Assembly (NCBI GenBank): GCA_963801065.1
Contig: CAWDDG010000007.1
Coordinates: 124,001 to 188,000 of the forward strand
Direction: 5' to 3'
DNA: 64,000 nt
Origin: CAWDDG01 sp963801065
GTDB lineage: Bacteria; Actinomycetota; Actinomycetes; Jiangellales; Jiangellaceae
Below the pieces are notes generated by a model that saw only the letters and a list, made by a program, of their open reading frames with translations, was not told the origin of the DNA and did no database searches. Shown here piece by piece: positions 40,153 to 48,959 of the stretch. Position 1 is the first letter of the stretch; every line of letters starts with the position of its first letter. The position numbers were made by a program, and so were the translations under genes.

Positions 40153-40830
40153 CTACGCTGCGGGCCCGACTGCCCCGGCGGCGACAGGTGCGCCGAGCAG
40201 GCCGGGCAGGTGGCGCTCGACGACCGGCAGGACCTCGTCGACACCGACGTGGCGGCCGAGCTCCGCCGAGAGCGACGTGACCTCCGCGTCGGCGATGCCG
40301 CACGGAACGATCCGGTCGAACCACGCAAGGTCGCAGTCGCAGTTGAGTGCGAACCCGTGCATGGACACCCCCTGGGCGACGCGTAGGCCGATCGCTCCGA
40401 GTTTGCGCGCCGGCCCCCGCTCGTCGGCCGGGATCCACACCCCGCTGCGACCCTTGACCTCGACCCGGCCGGCCGGGACGCCGAACTCGGAGCAGACCTC
40501 GATCAACACCTGCTCGACTCGGCGGACGAACGCGACGACGTCGACCGGCTCCGGCAGGCGGACGATCGGATAACCGACGATCTGGCCCGGACCGTGCCAG
40601 GTGATCTTGCCACCGCGGTCGACGTCGATGACCGGAGCGCCCGCGTCGAGCAGCGGGCGCTCGTGCGCCTCGGTGCGCTTACCCGCGGTGTAAACGGGCT
40701 CGTGCTCGAGCAGCATCACGGTGTCGTCGACCTCTCCGGCGACGCGTGCCGCATGCAGCCGCCGCTGCTCCGCCCAGGCGATCTCGTAGGGGACCGGAGC
40801 CTCGTGGCGAATCACCCGCAGACCACTCAT
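40153..40830 (-). CDS. lipB: lipoyl(octanoyl) transferase
   Basis: 225 residues. RGGKITWHGPGQIVGYPIV with the catalytic Lys region, VKGRSGVWIPA, KLGAIGLRVAQGVSMHGFALNCDCDLAWFDRIVPCGIAD with the conserved catalytic Lys (KLGAIG) and thioester Cys (IVPCGI). It moves the octanoyl group from acyl carrier protein to lipoyl domains, the substrate of LipA. ATG 40830. It is upstream of lipA on the same strand, with 10 bases between. Confidence 0.97.
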   Translation of the reverse strand: MSGLRVIRHEAPVPYEIAWAEQRRLHAARVAGEVDDTVMLLEHEPVYTAGKRTEAHERPLLDAGAPVIDVDRGGKITWHGPGQIVGYPIVRLPEPVDVVAFVRRVEQVLIEVCSEFGVPAGRVEVKGRSGVWIPADERGPARKLGAIGLRVAQGVSMHGFALNCDCDLAWFDRIVPCGIADAEVTSLSAELGRHVGVDEVLPVVERHLPGLLGAPVAAGAVGPAA

Positions 40831-40887
40831 CCCCCCAGCCTACGGCCGTGCGCTGCGGGCGGATCAAGCCGTCGCCAGTGGCCAGTC

Positions 40888-41604
40888 TCAGAGAGGCTCC
40901 GGGTCGAGGCGTGTCTCGGTGACCACGCCAGCTGCTTTCTCGACCCGGTAGGCAGCGGCGCCGTCGCGCTCGGAATGGACTCCGACGAGCTCGGCGCCCA
41001 CATAGTGCAGGCCGACACCGTCGTCCGTCGCGTACGACATCGGCAACGTTCCGTCGCCGACGAGGTCGTGCAGGAGTGGCCGTCGCTGCTCTTCGGAGTC
41101 GTAGTGGACGCCGTTGCCGTATGGCAGCAGGGCCAGGCCGTTGGTGACGCCCCGCAGCTTCGGCCCGAACGAGTCAGTCGTGCCGCCCACGTGCCAGCAG
41201 ATCGAGCCGGCCGAGATGCCGGAGAGAACGACACCCGATGCCCAGGCCTCACGCATGACCTCGTCCACTCCGTGGACGCGCCATACCGCGAGCAGGTTTG
41301 CCACCGACCCGCCACCCACCCAGATGACGTCCTGTGACAACAGGTGGGTCCTGACGTCGGCGACGTTGGGCATCGAGAAAAGCGCCAGATGAGACATGTC
41401 GACCGACCAGCCGGCGAAGGCAGCGTAGGTTCGCTGCACGTAGCCGACGTCGTCCCCACTCGCCGTCGCCAAGAAGGTGACCTTGGGCCGATCTGCTCCG
41501 GACAGCCTCAGGGCCAGCTGGGCCAGGCCGGCCGGCACCAGGTTGTCGCGGTCGTCCCGGGTGAAACCGCCGCTCGTGGCGAGGATCGTCGGCGTCCTGG
41601 GCAT
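40888..41604 (-). CDS. peptidase E-like (S51 family) protein
   Basis: 238 residues from ATG 41604 (GAGG 7 bases upstream). ILATSGGFTRDDRDNLVP starts the fold; VIWVGGGSVANLLAVWRVHGVDEVM is the oxyanion side; VVLSGISAGSICWHVGGTTDSFGP has the Ser nucleophile in the GISAGS elbow; YGNGVHYDSEEQRRPLLHDLV carries the His. This is the class I glutamine-amidotransferase-like fold of dipeptidase E and cyanophycinase relatives. An Asp-X dipeptidase function is possible but not shown. It is divergent from the kinase gene at 41694. Confidence 0.85.
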   Translation of the reverse strand: MPRTPTILATSGGFTRDDRDNLVPAGLAQLALRLSGADRPKVTFLATASGDDVGYVQRTYAAFAGWSVDMSHLALFSMPNVADVRTHLLSQDVIWVGGGSVANLLAVWRVHGVDEVMREAWASGVVLSGISAGSICWHVGGTTDSFGPKLRGVTNGLALLPYGNGVHYDSEEQRRPLLHDLVGDGTLPMSYATDDGVGLHYVGAELVGVHSERDGAAAYRVEKAAGVVTETRLDPEPL

Positions 41605-41693
41605 GTGCGCCTCACTGTGAGCTGGGACCGGCAACCTGTGGACAGTACCCGGGGGGTCACGCGGACCAGACGGGTATTTGGGACGATGGTCGG

Positions 41694-43346
41694 ATGGACT
41701 TCCCCGTGTACGTGCCGGGCTTTGCCGTGGAGCGGCAACTCGGCACCGGCGGCGACGGCTCGGTCTGGGTCGCCCGCGAGGAAGCCACCGGTCGGCAGGT
41801 CGCGCTGAAACTGCTCCATCTCCAGGATCCGGCGGCCCGCGAACGTGCGCGCCGCGAGGCGGCCCTGATGACCATGATCGACCATCCGCACGTGTTGCCC
41901 GTGCTCGGGATCGCCGATACCCCGGTCGCCCTCATCCTCGTGCTGGCTCTCGCCGATGGCGGGAGCCTCGCTGAACTGCTGACCGTGCGCGGGACGCTCC
42001 CTCCGGGGGAGGTCGTCACGGTGTGCGCGCCGGTCGCCCAGGCTCTCGCGGAGTTGCATTCACGAGGTCTCGTCCACGGCGACGTGACGCCGGCCAACGT
42101 CCTGTTCACGGCGGACGGCCGACCGATGATCTCCGATCTCGGCGTGGCGAGGCTGGCCGGTGAGATCCTTTCGGACGTCGGCGGCGCCGCAGGTTTTGCC
42201 GCTCCGGAGGTCCAGGCGGGATATCAGCCCCAGCCGGGCTCGGACGTCTACGGGCTGGCCGTGGTCGCCATCCGTGCCCTGACCGGCTATCTCCCCACCC
42301 AGGGCCTGATGATCCCCGGTATCCCGCCGGCCACACAGGCGGCGCTGGCTCAGGCGATGCATCCGGATCCCACCCGCCGTCCGGACGCGATGTCGTTGTC
42401 GAACGCGCTGTTCGCGCTGGCCGACCCGGAGCCGGTCATGTTGGTGTCGGACACCGGCACCATCCGTCCTGTCCAACCCCTGCCGGATGGTGGCTTCGGC
42501 GATCCGTCCTACGGGTCCCACCGCGCCGCCCAGCTTGAGCCCGACGACGACCTCGAGCCGACGCCGGCGCCTGCCCCGGCCGGCCGCCGAGCCAGCCGGG
42601 CCCGGTTGGCCGAACCCGATGCAGTGCCCGAGCCGGCGACTTCCGGGCGGCGCGCCCGGGCCGCGGCCGACGCGGCCGAGGCGCCCGCCGAGGGCGTCGA
42701 GGCTCCGACTCGCCGACGCCGGCCGGCTCCCGCTCCAGCCGCGCCGGTGCGCCGGCGGCGGCGCCAAATCGACCTCGCCCGGATCATCGCGCTCGTGATC
42801 GCCGTGCCCGTCATACTGGCGGGCGCTGTGTTCGCGGGCCTGCAGTTGGTGAACGGCGACGACGAGCCGTCGATGCTTCCGGGAGCCGACCGGGTGACGG
42901 CTCCCGGCGAGGCGGAGGTTCCGGTCGACCTGTGCGGCGGCCCCCAGCCGGCCCCGACCGAACAGCCGCCGGCCGTCACCGACTGGACAGAGGTCGTCGA
43001 GTCCCTCTATGCGCTGCGCACCCAGGCCTTCGCCGAGACGGAGGCGTCGGCGCTCTGCGAGGTCTATGCACCGACCAGCCAGGTTCTCGCCGAGGACGCA
43101 GAGCTGTTGCAGCTCTACGCTGACGCGGGCGTTCATACCGAAGGGCTGGCATTCGAGGTGGTCACCGCGGAGCTCGTGTCACAGGAGGGCGGTCGGGTGG
43201 TGCTGGAGATCACCGACCGGCTGCCTCCCTACCAGCTCGTCGACGACGAGGGTGCTGCTGTCGCCGAGAAGGAGGGCCTGCCGGAGGATACGTGGCAGGC
43301 CGAGCTCGTGCCTGCGCCCGATGCGTCAGGCTGGCGTTTCGGCTGA
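41694..43346 (+). CDS. membrane Ser/Thr protein kinase with unusual active site
   Basis: 550 residues. The kinase domain (1-270) has LGTGGDGSVWVAREEATGRQVALKLL (ATP loop and Lys), then HSRGLVHGDVTPANVLF, where the classic HRD is HGD, and MISDLGVARLAG, where DFG is DLG. APEV follows. An Ala/Pro/Arg-rich linker (about 280-360) leads to one membrane helix (about 363-385, IIALVIAVPVILAGAVFAGL), and an outer domain of about 165 residues lacking PASTA repeats. It would sense an outside signal and phosphorylate inside, if active. HGD plus DLG resembles actinobacterial kinases of reduced or unusual activity. Confidence 0.88.
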   Translation: MDFPVYVPGFAVERQLGTGGDGSVWVAREEATGRQVALKLLHLQDPAARERARREAALMTMIDHPHVLPVLGIADTPVALILVLALADGGSLAELLTVRGTLPPGEVVTVCAPVAQALAELHSRGLVHGDVTPANVLFTADGRPMISDLGVARLAGEILSDVGGAAGFAAPEVQAGYQPQPGSDVYGLAVVAIRALTGYLPTQGLMIPGIPPATQAALAQAMHPDPTRRPDAMSLSNALFALADPEPVMLVSDTGTIRPVQPLPDGGFGDPSYGSHRAAQLEPDDDLEPTPAPAPAGRRASRARLAEPDAVPEPATSGRRARAAADAAEAPAEGVEAPTRRRRPAPAPAAPVRRRRRQIDLARIIALVIAVPVILAGAVFAGLQLVNGDDEPSMLPGADRVTAPGEAEVPVDLCGGPQPAPTEQPPAVTDWTEVVESLYALRTQAFAETEASALCEVYAPTSQVLAEDAELLQLYADAGVHTEGLAFEVVTAELVSQEGGRVVLEITDRLPPYQLVDDEGAAVAEKEGLPEDTWQAELVPAPDASGWRFG

Positions 43347-43409
43347 GGTGTCGGACGTGGGCGGCGAGACGCCAGCTGCGCGATCAGCCCGACCCAGGCT
43401 CAGCCTCCG

Positions 43410-44303
43410 TCAACGGAGGGCGGCGGCAATGACCGAGGGTGCGTCAGGGTGCTCGAACTCGAACCCGGCGTCGACGAGCCGGGCGGGCGCGAGGCGCAGG
43501 CTGCTGAGGATGTCGTCGGCGAACCCGCCGTATCGGATCCGTAGTGCGAACTCCGGAACCGGAAGCAACGTGGGGCGGGCCAGCTGCCTGGCGAGGACCC
43601 GACTGAACTCCGCGTTGGTCACGGGCTCGGGTGCCGCCACGTTGTAGGGACCGGAACACCCGTGGGTCTCGATCAAGAACCGCAGGGCACGGACCACGTC
43701 GTGGAGGGACACGGGGCTCCAGTACTGCCGGCCCCCGGCGAGCGGCCCGCCGAGCCCCTTGCGAAACCACGGGAGCATACGGGCGATCGCACCGCCGTGC
43801 CGCGACATGATCATGTGCGCGCGCGGATGGCACACAGCGATGTCGGCCTTCCGGGCCGGTGCTGCCGCAGCTTCCCAGTCCTGGCACATGTCGGCGAGGA
43901 AACCGTCGCCGGGCGGTTCGTCCTCGTCGAGCACCTCCGAGCCGTGCGCGAGCCCGTAGACGCCCGCCGCTGACATCGACACCAGGACCCGAGGGCGATC
44001 GGCCAGACCGGCCAGGGCGGTAGCGAGCGTGTGCGTCGAGCCGATCCGGCTGTTACGCAGGGTCCGTCTGTACGCCTCGGTCCAGCGGCGGTCACCGACG
44101 TTGGCACCGGCCAGGTTGACGACCGCCTCGACACCCTCGAGTGGCGCGGCGTCAAGCTGCCTCAACGTTGGATCCCACGGGATCTCGTCGTCGGATCGGG
44201 CCGGCCGGCGGACCAATCGCAGGACTTCGTCACCGCCCGAGCTCAGGGACGCCGCGAGCGCCGAACCGATCAGCCCGCTCGACCCGGTGATCGCTACCCG
44301 CAT
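43410..44303 (-). CDS. TIGR01777-family NAD(P)-dependent epimerase-like protein
   Basis: 297 residues from ATG 44303. RVAITGSSGLIGSALAASL is the Rossmann dinucleotide loop. VVNLAGANVGDRRWTEAYRRTLRNSRIGSTHTL and SMSAAGVYG follow, then YWSPVSLHDVVRALRFLIETHGCSGPYNVAAPEPVTNAEF near the end, both typical of TIGR01777 (SulA/YfcH-like) proteins. Extended SDR fold; the substrate is unknown. It sits downstream of sucB, as in mycobacteria (Rv2216 next to dlaT). The longer frame to 44573 overlaps sucB and is rejected. Confidence 0.93.
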   Translation of the reverse strand: MRVAITGSSGLIGSALAASLSSGGDEVLRLVRRPARSDDEIPWDPTLRQLDAAPLEGVEAVVNLAGANVGDRRWTEAYRRTLRNSRIGSTHTLATALAGLADRPRVLVSMSAAGVYGLAHGSEVLDEDEPPGDGFLADMCQDWEAAAAPARKADIAVCHPRAHMIMSRHGGAIARMLPWFRKGLGGPLAGGRQYWSPVSLHDVVRALRFLIETHGCSGPYNVAAPEPVTNAEFSRVLARQLARPTLLPVPEFALRIRYGGFADDILSSLRLAPARLVDAGFEFEHPDAPSVIAAALR

Positions 44304-44334
44304 GTCCGCCTCATACCCGATCCGAGGGTCGCGG

Positions 44335-46233
44335 TCAGAGGCCGAGGTCGCCTTCGAACTGGCCGCCTTCGAGACGCTGCTTGATGGTGATGAGGAACCG
44401 GGCGGCGTCGGCGCCGTCGACCAGCCGGTGGTCGTAGGTGAGCGACAGGTACGCCATCGACCGGATCGCAATGCTGTCGGCGCCGGTGCCGTCGGTGACG
44501 ACGACGGGTCGCTTGACCACCGTTCCGGTGCCGAGGATGCCGACCTGGGGCTGGTTGATGATCGGCGTGTCAAAGAGGGCGCCGCGGCTACCGGTGTTCG
44601 TCAGGGTGAACGTCCCGCCGGACAACTCGTCCGGCAAGATCTTGTTGTTGCGGGTGCGGTCCGCCAGGTCAGCGATCTTGCGGGCCAGGCCGGCGATGTT
44701 GAGATCGCCGGCGTCGCGGATGACCGGCACGAGCAGGCCTCTCGTGGTGTCGACCGCGATGCCGAGATGCTCGGCGTCGAAATAGGTGATCTCTCCCTTG
44801 TCGGTGTCGATCGTGGCATTGACGCTGGGATGCGCCTTGAGGGCCTCGACAGTTGCCTTCGCGAAGAACGGCAGGAACGACAACTTGACGCCCTCGCGCG
44901 CCTCGAATCCTGCCTTCGCCCGCTGGCGCAGCCTGGCGATCGCCGTCACGTCGACCTCGACGACGGTCGTGAGCTGCGCCGACACCTGCAGGGACTCGAC
45001 CATGCGCCGGGCGATGATGGCACGCAGCCGGGAGACCTTCACGGTTGTTCCGCGCAGTGGAGACGCGTCCGGCACCGCTGCCGGCGCTGCGGCGGGCGCG
45101 GCCGCCGGTGCCGCCGCCGCTACGGGCGCTGGCTTTTCCGCCGCCTTGCGGGCCTGCTCGGCGGCCGCCAGGACGTCCTGCTTGCGGATCCGTCCGCCGA
45201 CGCCGGTACCGGTCAAGCTGGCGAGGTCGACGCTGTGCTCGGCGGCCAGCTTCCGGACGAGGGGGGTGACGTAGGGCGAGCCGTCACCGGACGGACGCTC
45301 GGCGGTCACCGCCTGGTCAGGCGCCTGGGGTGGAGGAGCAGCGGCGGCCACCGGCGCGGCCTGGGGGGCGAGGGCCGGCGGCTGTTCGCCCGGTGCAGCC
45401 GGCTGGGGCTGCTCGGCCGGCTGCGCCGCGGTGGCCGCGACCTCCGCGGCCTCCGGCGCTGGACGGGGGGGAGTCTGGGCCGGCTGGCCGGATGCGGCGT
45501 CGGCGACGCCGATGACGGCCAACTCGGTGCCGACCTCGACGGTCTCGTCCTCGGCGACCTTGATCTCCAGCAGGGTTCCCGATGCGGGTGACGGGATCTC
45601 GGTGTCGACCTTGTCGGTGGAGACCTCGAGCAGCGGCTCGTCGGCCTGGACCTCCTCGCCGACCTGCTTGAGCCAACGGGTCACAGTGCCCTCGGTCACG
45701 CTCTCGCCGAGCGCCGGAAGGGTGACGGACGTGCCACCGGCCGACGACCCGCCACTGGCCGGCGCCGGTTGAGCCGAGGACTCGGCGGCCGCCTGCTCCT
45801 CTTGCTCTCGCGCAGGCTCCGATCCGTCCGCCTGGGCGAGCTGTTCGGCCGCGGGCTGAGCCGGCTGGGCGTCCTGGTCCGGCGTCGGCTCGGGCTCGGC
45901 CTCCTGGTCCGGCCCCGCCTCCTGTGCGACATCGACCGTCGGCGGCGCCTGCTCCGCCGAGGGCTCGGCCGACGGGCCGCTCCCGTCCCCCTCGGACGGG
46001 TCACCGATGACGGCCAGCTCGGTGCCGACCTCGACGGTCTCGTCCTCGGCGACCTTGATCTCCAGCAGGGTTCCCGATGCCGGTGACGGGATCTCGGTGT
46101 CGACCTTGTCGGTGGAAACCTCGAGCAGCGGCTCGTCGGCCTGGACCTCCTCACCGGGCTGCTTGAGCCAACGAGTCACAGTGCCCTCGGTGACACTCTC
46201 GCCGAGTGCGGGCAAGGTGACGGAGGTCGCCAT
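44335..46233 (-). CDS. sucB: dihydrolipoamide succinyltransferase (E2)
   Basis: 632 residues from ATG 46233 (GAGAGG about 9-14 bases upstream). Two lipoyl domains at residues 1-80 and about 165-245, each with the lipoyl-Lys context VSTDKVDTEIPSPASGTL; a Pro/Ala/Gln-rich linker; a peripheral-subunit-binding domain (VTPLVRKLAAEHSVDLASLTGTGVGGRIRKQDV); and a C-terminal catalytic domain with LSLTYDHRLVDGADAARFL, in which the His and Asp of DHRxxDG do acyl transfer. It is the core of the 2-oxoglutarate and possibly pyruvate dehydrogenase. LipA/LipB modify it; lpdA upstream recycles it. The two lipoyl regions are almost identical in DNA. Confidence 0.96.
   Translation of the reverse strand: MATSVTLPALGESVTEGTVTRWLKQPGEEVQADEPLLEVSTDKVDTEIPSPASGTLLEIKVAEDETVEVGTELAVIGDPSEGDGSGPSAEPSAEQAPPTVDVAQEAGPDQEAEPEPTPDQDAQPAQPAAEQLAQADGSEPAREQEEQAAAESSAQPAPASGGSSAGGTSVTLPALGESVTEGTVTRWLKQVGEEVQADEPLLEVSTDKVDTEIPSPASGTLLEIKVAEDETVEVGTELAVIGVADAASGQPAQTPPRPAPEAAEVAATAAQPAEQPQPAAPGEQPPALAPQAAPVAAAAPPPQAPDQAVTAERPSGDGSPYVTPLVRKLAAEHSVDLASLTGTGVGGRIRKQDVLAAAEQARKAAEKPAPVAAAAPAAAPAAAPAAVPDASPLRGTTVKVSRLRAIIARRMVESLQVSAQLTTVVEVDVTAIARLRQRAKAGFEAREGVKLSFLPFFAKATVEALKAHPSVNATIDTDKGEITYFDAEHLGIAVDTTRGLLVPVIRDAGDLNIAGLARKIADLADRTRNNKILPDELSGGTFTLTNTGSRGALFDTPIINQPQVGILGTGTVVKRPVVVTDGTGADSIAIRSMAYLSLTYDHRLVDGADAARFLITIKQRLEGGQFEGDLGL
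45510..45732. repeat. lipoyl-domain DNA duplication, unit 1
   Basis: About 223 bases encoding the second lipoyl domain of SucB. They match 46005-46224 closely, with long runs of identity even at third codon positions, including the KVDTEIPSPASG coding stretch. See unit 2. Confidence 0.9.
46005..46224. repeat. lipoyl-domain DNA duplication, unit 2
   Basis: About 220 bases encoding the first lipoyl domain of SucB, near-identical to 45510-45732. The match is stronger than protein conservation alone would require, so recent duplication or gene conversion within the gene is likely. Confidence 0.9.
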
Positions 46234-46286
46234 CGTCAAGTCCTCTCCAAGTCTCGAACCCGAGCGTGCCGAGCGTACGCGCCGGA

Positions 46287-47663
46287 TCAGCCGTGGACGT
46301 GCAGCGGCTTCCCGGCCAGCGCGAGGTGTGCCTCTCCAACGGCCTCACCCTGGGTCGGGTGTGCATGGATGAGCTGAGCGACCTCGGAGGGAAGGGCTTC
46401 CCAGTTGTAGATCAGCTGCGCCTCGGCGATCAGTTCGCCGACGCGGCTGCCGACCATATGGACACCGAGCACGGGCCCGTCCGTCTCGCGGACGAGCTTG
46501 ACGAAGCCCTGCGTCTTGAGGATCTGGCTGCGGCCGTTGCCTGCGAGGTCGTATTGGAACGTCTCGACCTTCTCGTCGCCGAGGCGCTCCCGGGCCTGCG
46601 CCTCGGTCAGTCCGACGGATGCCACCTCGGGCTCGCAGTAGGTGATACGCGGGATACCGGCATCCTCGACGGGCACCGGGTTGAGGCCGGCCAGGTCCTC
46701 GGCCAGGAAGATGCCCTGCGCGAAGCCGCGGTGCGCGAGCTGCAGACCGGGAACGATGTCGCCGAGGGCGTACACGCCGGCGACATTCGTGCGCAGGCGC
46801 TCGTCGGTCAGGACGAAGCCGCGATCCATCGCGATGCCGACCTGGTCGAACCCGAGCCCGTCGCTGACAGCGCCGCGGCCGACGGCGACCAGAAGGAGCT
46901 CGGCCTCGACCGGGTCGCCGCTCTCGAGCGTGACCCGGACGCCATTGTCGGTGTGGTCGACGGCCTTGAACGGCGTTCCGGTCCTGAACGCGATGCCGCG
47001 CTTGCGGAACGCGCGCTCGACAGCCTTGGAGCACGCTTCATCCTCGGCCGGGACCAGCCTCGGAAGTGCCTCGACGATCGTCACCTCGGCACCGAAGGAC
47101 CGCCAGACACTGGCGAACTCGACTCCGATCACGCCTCCGCCGAGCACGACGACGGAAGCGGGCACGCGATCCATCAGGAGTGCCTCGTAGCTGGTGATGA
47201 CGCGCTCGCCGTCGATCTCGAGCCCGGGCAATGACTTCGCGTACGAGCCGGTGGCAAGGACCACATGCTTGCCCTCGTATCTGGTGCCGTCGACCTCGAC
47301 GGCGTTGGCCGCGACCAGCCGGCCCTCACCCTCGACGAGGGTGACCCCGCGGGCCTTGACCAGGCCCTGCAGGCCCTTGTAGAGCCGCCCCACCACGCCG
47401 TCCTTGTACGAGTTGACGCCGCTCATGTCGATGCCTTCGAGCGATGCAGACACCCCGAACTGGGCACTCTCGCGTGCTGCGTCGGCGACCTCGGCCGCGT
47501 GCAGCAGCGCCTTGGTCGGGATGCAGCCGTAGTGCAGGCAGGTGCCGCCCACCTTGTCCTTCTCGACCAGCGCCACGGACATGCCCAGCTCAGCAGCCCG
47601 GAAGGCACAGGCGTAGCCGCCACTTCCGCCGCCGAGGATGACGATGTCGAAGTTGTTCGCCAC
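46287..47663 (-). CDS. lpdA: dihydrolipoyl dehydrogenase (E3)
   Basis: 458 residues from GTG 47663. FDIVILGGGSGGYACAFRAAELG is the FAD-binding loop. GGTCLHYGCIPTKALL has the redox-active Cys pair (about residues 41 and 46). VVVLGGGVIGVEFASVWRSFG is the NAD loop, and AHPTQGEAVGEAH near the end has the catalytic His-Glu pair. It reoxidises the dihydrolipoyl groups of E2 using NAD+. 53 bases upstream of sucB on the same strand, so likely one transcript. Divergent from the small gene at 47810. Confidence 0.96.
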   Translation of the reverse strand: MANNFDIVILGGGSGGYACAFRAAELGMSVALVEKDKVGGTCLHYGCIPTKALLHAAEVADAARESAQFGVSASLEGIDMSGVNSYKDGVVGRLYKGLQGLVKARGVTLVEGEGRLVAANAVEVDGTRYEGKHVVLATGSYAKSLPGLEIDGERVITSYEALLMDRVPASVVVLGGGVIGVEFASVWRSFGAEVTIVEALPRLVPAEDEACSKAVERAFRKRGIAFRTGTPFKAVDHTDNGVRVTLESGDPVEAELLLVAVGRGAVSDGLGFDQVGIAMDRGFVLTDERLRTNVAGVYALGDIVPGLQLAHRGFAQGIFLAEDLAGLNPVPVEDAGIPRITYCEPEVASVGLTEAQARERLGDEKVETFQYDLAGNGRSQILKTQGFVKLVRETDGPVLGVHMVGSRVGELIAEAQLIYNWEALPSEVAQLIHAHPTQGEAVGEAHLALAGKPLHVHG

Positions 47664-47809
47664 GGAGCGCTCCCACAAGAGGTCGTCATGGCCGGATCGC
47701 GGCCAGGTCTCGTCAACATCCTTCCACCCCTCGTCCGGTAAGAACCAACGGGCTGGGATGGCAGACTTCCCGGATCGGGTCCGCGGGCGACCCGGCGACG
47801 GAGGTCAGC
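47664..47809. promoter_or_regulatory. divergent promoter region lpdA / 47810 gene
   Basis: 146 bases between two divergent genes, so both promoters must lie here. No clear operator seen. Confidence 0.4.
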
Positions 47810-48124
47810 ATGCGTTGGTTCGGTCGGCGCCGGAAGAGTGCCGTCGGCAGCCTCGACCGGGCGGCGGACGGATCCGACGTCTCGCATCTGGAGGACTTCG
47901 CGCGGACGCGGCGTGGCGTCGAGGCGTTCGTCGAGCCGCCGACGACGATGACCGCCACCACCGTGGTCCTGGTCGCGCACGACGGCGAGTGGACCCGACG
48001 CCGGGTGCATGACGCGCAGGCCGCCCATGACCTGGCCCGCAGGCTCGGCATTCCCGCCTACGACGCACAGGTCGTCGGCTACCCGCAACGCATGCGCGAG
48101 TGGAACCGCCGCCAAGGCGGCTGA
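47810..48124 (+). CDS. conserved actinobacterial protein
   Basis: 104 residues from ATG 47810: WFGRRRKSAVGSLDRAADGSDVSHLEDFARTRRGVEAFVEPPTTMTATTVVLVAHDGEWTRRRV, then DAQAAHDLARRLGIPAYDAQVVGYPQRMREW. The GVEAFVEP...TTVVLVAHDGEWTRRR and VGYPQRMR blocks are typical of a conserved family seen near lpd genes in Actinobacteria, often named after an oxidoreductase but with no shown activity. Start is preceded by CGGAGG at about 7-12 bases. Confidence 0.8.
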   Translation: MRWFGRRRKSAVGSLDRAADGSDVSHLEDFARTRRGVEAFVEPPTTMTATTVVLVAHDGEWTRRRVHDAQAAHDLARRLGIPAYDAQVVGYPQRMREWNRRQGG

Positions 48125-48175
48125 GCGGCTCGACCTGTCAGGACGGCCAGGATCATTGGCGGCTCACTGCGGCCA

Positions 48176-48958
48176 CTACTCGTCGTGGGCCGGGACGAGC
48201 ACGCTCAGGCAGGTCACGCAGCCTTCGAGCTTCTCGTACTCGGCGATGTCGACGACGACCGGCGCATACCCCCAGTTCGCAAGCAGCCCAGCGGTGCGGG
48301 GCGCCGACGCCGCGATCAGGACCTGGTCGTCACCGAGAGGGACGACGTGGCAGCCGGCCTCCTCGTCGACCGGGTGCAGGGGAGGAAACGCGCTCACGTC
48401 GACGAGATCCGGCAGGGCGAGCAGCGTGCCGTCCGGCAGCGCGGTGACAGCCGACTTGAGGTGCAGCACGTTGCCCAGGGGCACCGTGACGACAGTGCGG
48501 CCTACGCGGGCCAGGTGCGCGCTGAGCTGGCGTACGCCCTCGAGGTCGGTGCGACCGCCGAGTCCGACGTACACGGTTGCGCCGACCTGGAGCACGTCGC
48601 CGCCTTCGAGCCTCCCAGGTGCCTCGACGCGGACGACGTCGAGTCCAATCTCGCGGACCGCACGCTCGGTGCCGACGATCTCCGGGCGTCGCTCGGCGGC
48701 GCCTGGCCGGGTCAGGATCGCCAGGTCGTCACACACCACGACCGTGTCCTCGACGAAGACCGAGTCCGGACATTCGTCGGCCGTCGTCACCTGGCGAAGG
48801 GTCCAACCGGCTCCGGAGAGGGCGGCGGCGTAGGCGTCGTGCTGGCTGCGTGCCAGCGCGACATCGACTGTGGTCCGGGACAGGTAGGTGACGATGCCTT
48901 CGGCGAGCCGGCTACTCGGCTTCCGGACCAGGGCGGTCCCCCGGTCGGGCATCGGCAA
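48176..48958 (-). CDS. dimethylarginine dimethylaminohydrolase-like enzyme
   Basis: 260 residues. The pentein fold (guanidino-modifying) catalytic residues: DSVFVEDTVVVCDDLAIL with Asp, VRVEAPGRLEGGDVLQVGATVYVGLGGRTDLEG with the Glu/Gly loop, HLKSAVTALPDG with the catalytic His, and the last EGCVTCLSVLVPA with the nucleophile Cys. DDAH hydrolyses methylarginines to citrulline; family members also act as arginine deiminase-like. The His and Cys placement fits DDAH. GTG/ATG start at 48958. It is 1 base from pepA on the same strand, so likely co-transcribed. Confidence 0.9.
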   Translation of the reverse strand: MPMPDRGTALVRKPSSRLAEGIVTYLSRTTVDVALARSQHDAYAAALSGAGWTLRQVTTADECPDSVFVEDTVVVCDDLAILTRPGAAERRPEIVGTERAVREIGLDVVRVEAPGRLEGGDVLQVGATVYVGLGGRTDLEGVRQLSAHLARVGRTVVTVPLGNVLHLKSAVTALPDGTLLALPDLVDVSAFPPLHPVDEEAGCHVVPLGDDQVLIAASAPRTAGLLANWGYAPVVVDIAEYEKLEGCVTCLSVLVPAHDE

Positions 48959-48959
48959 G

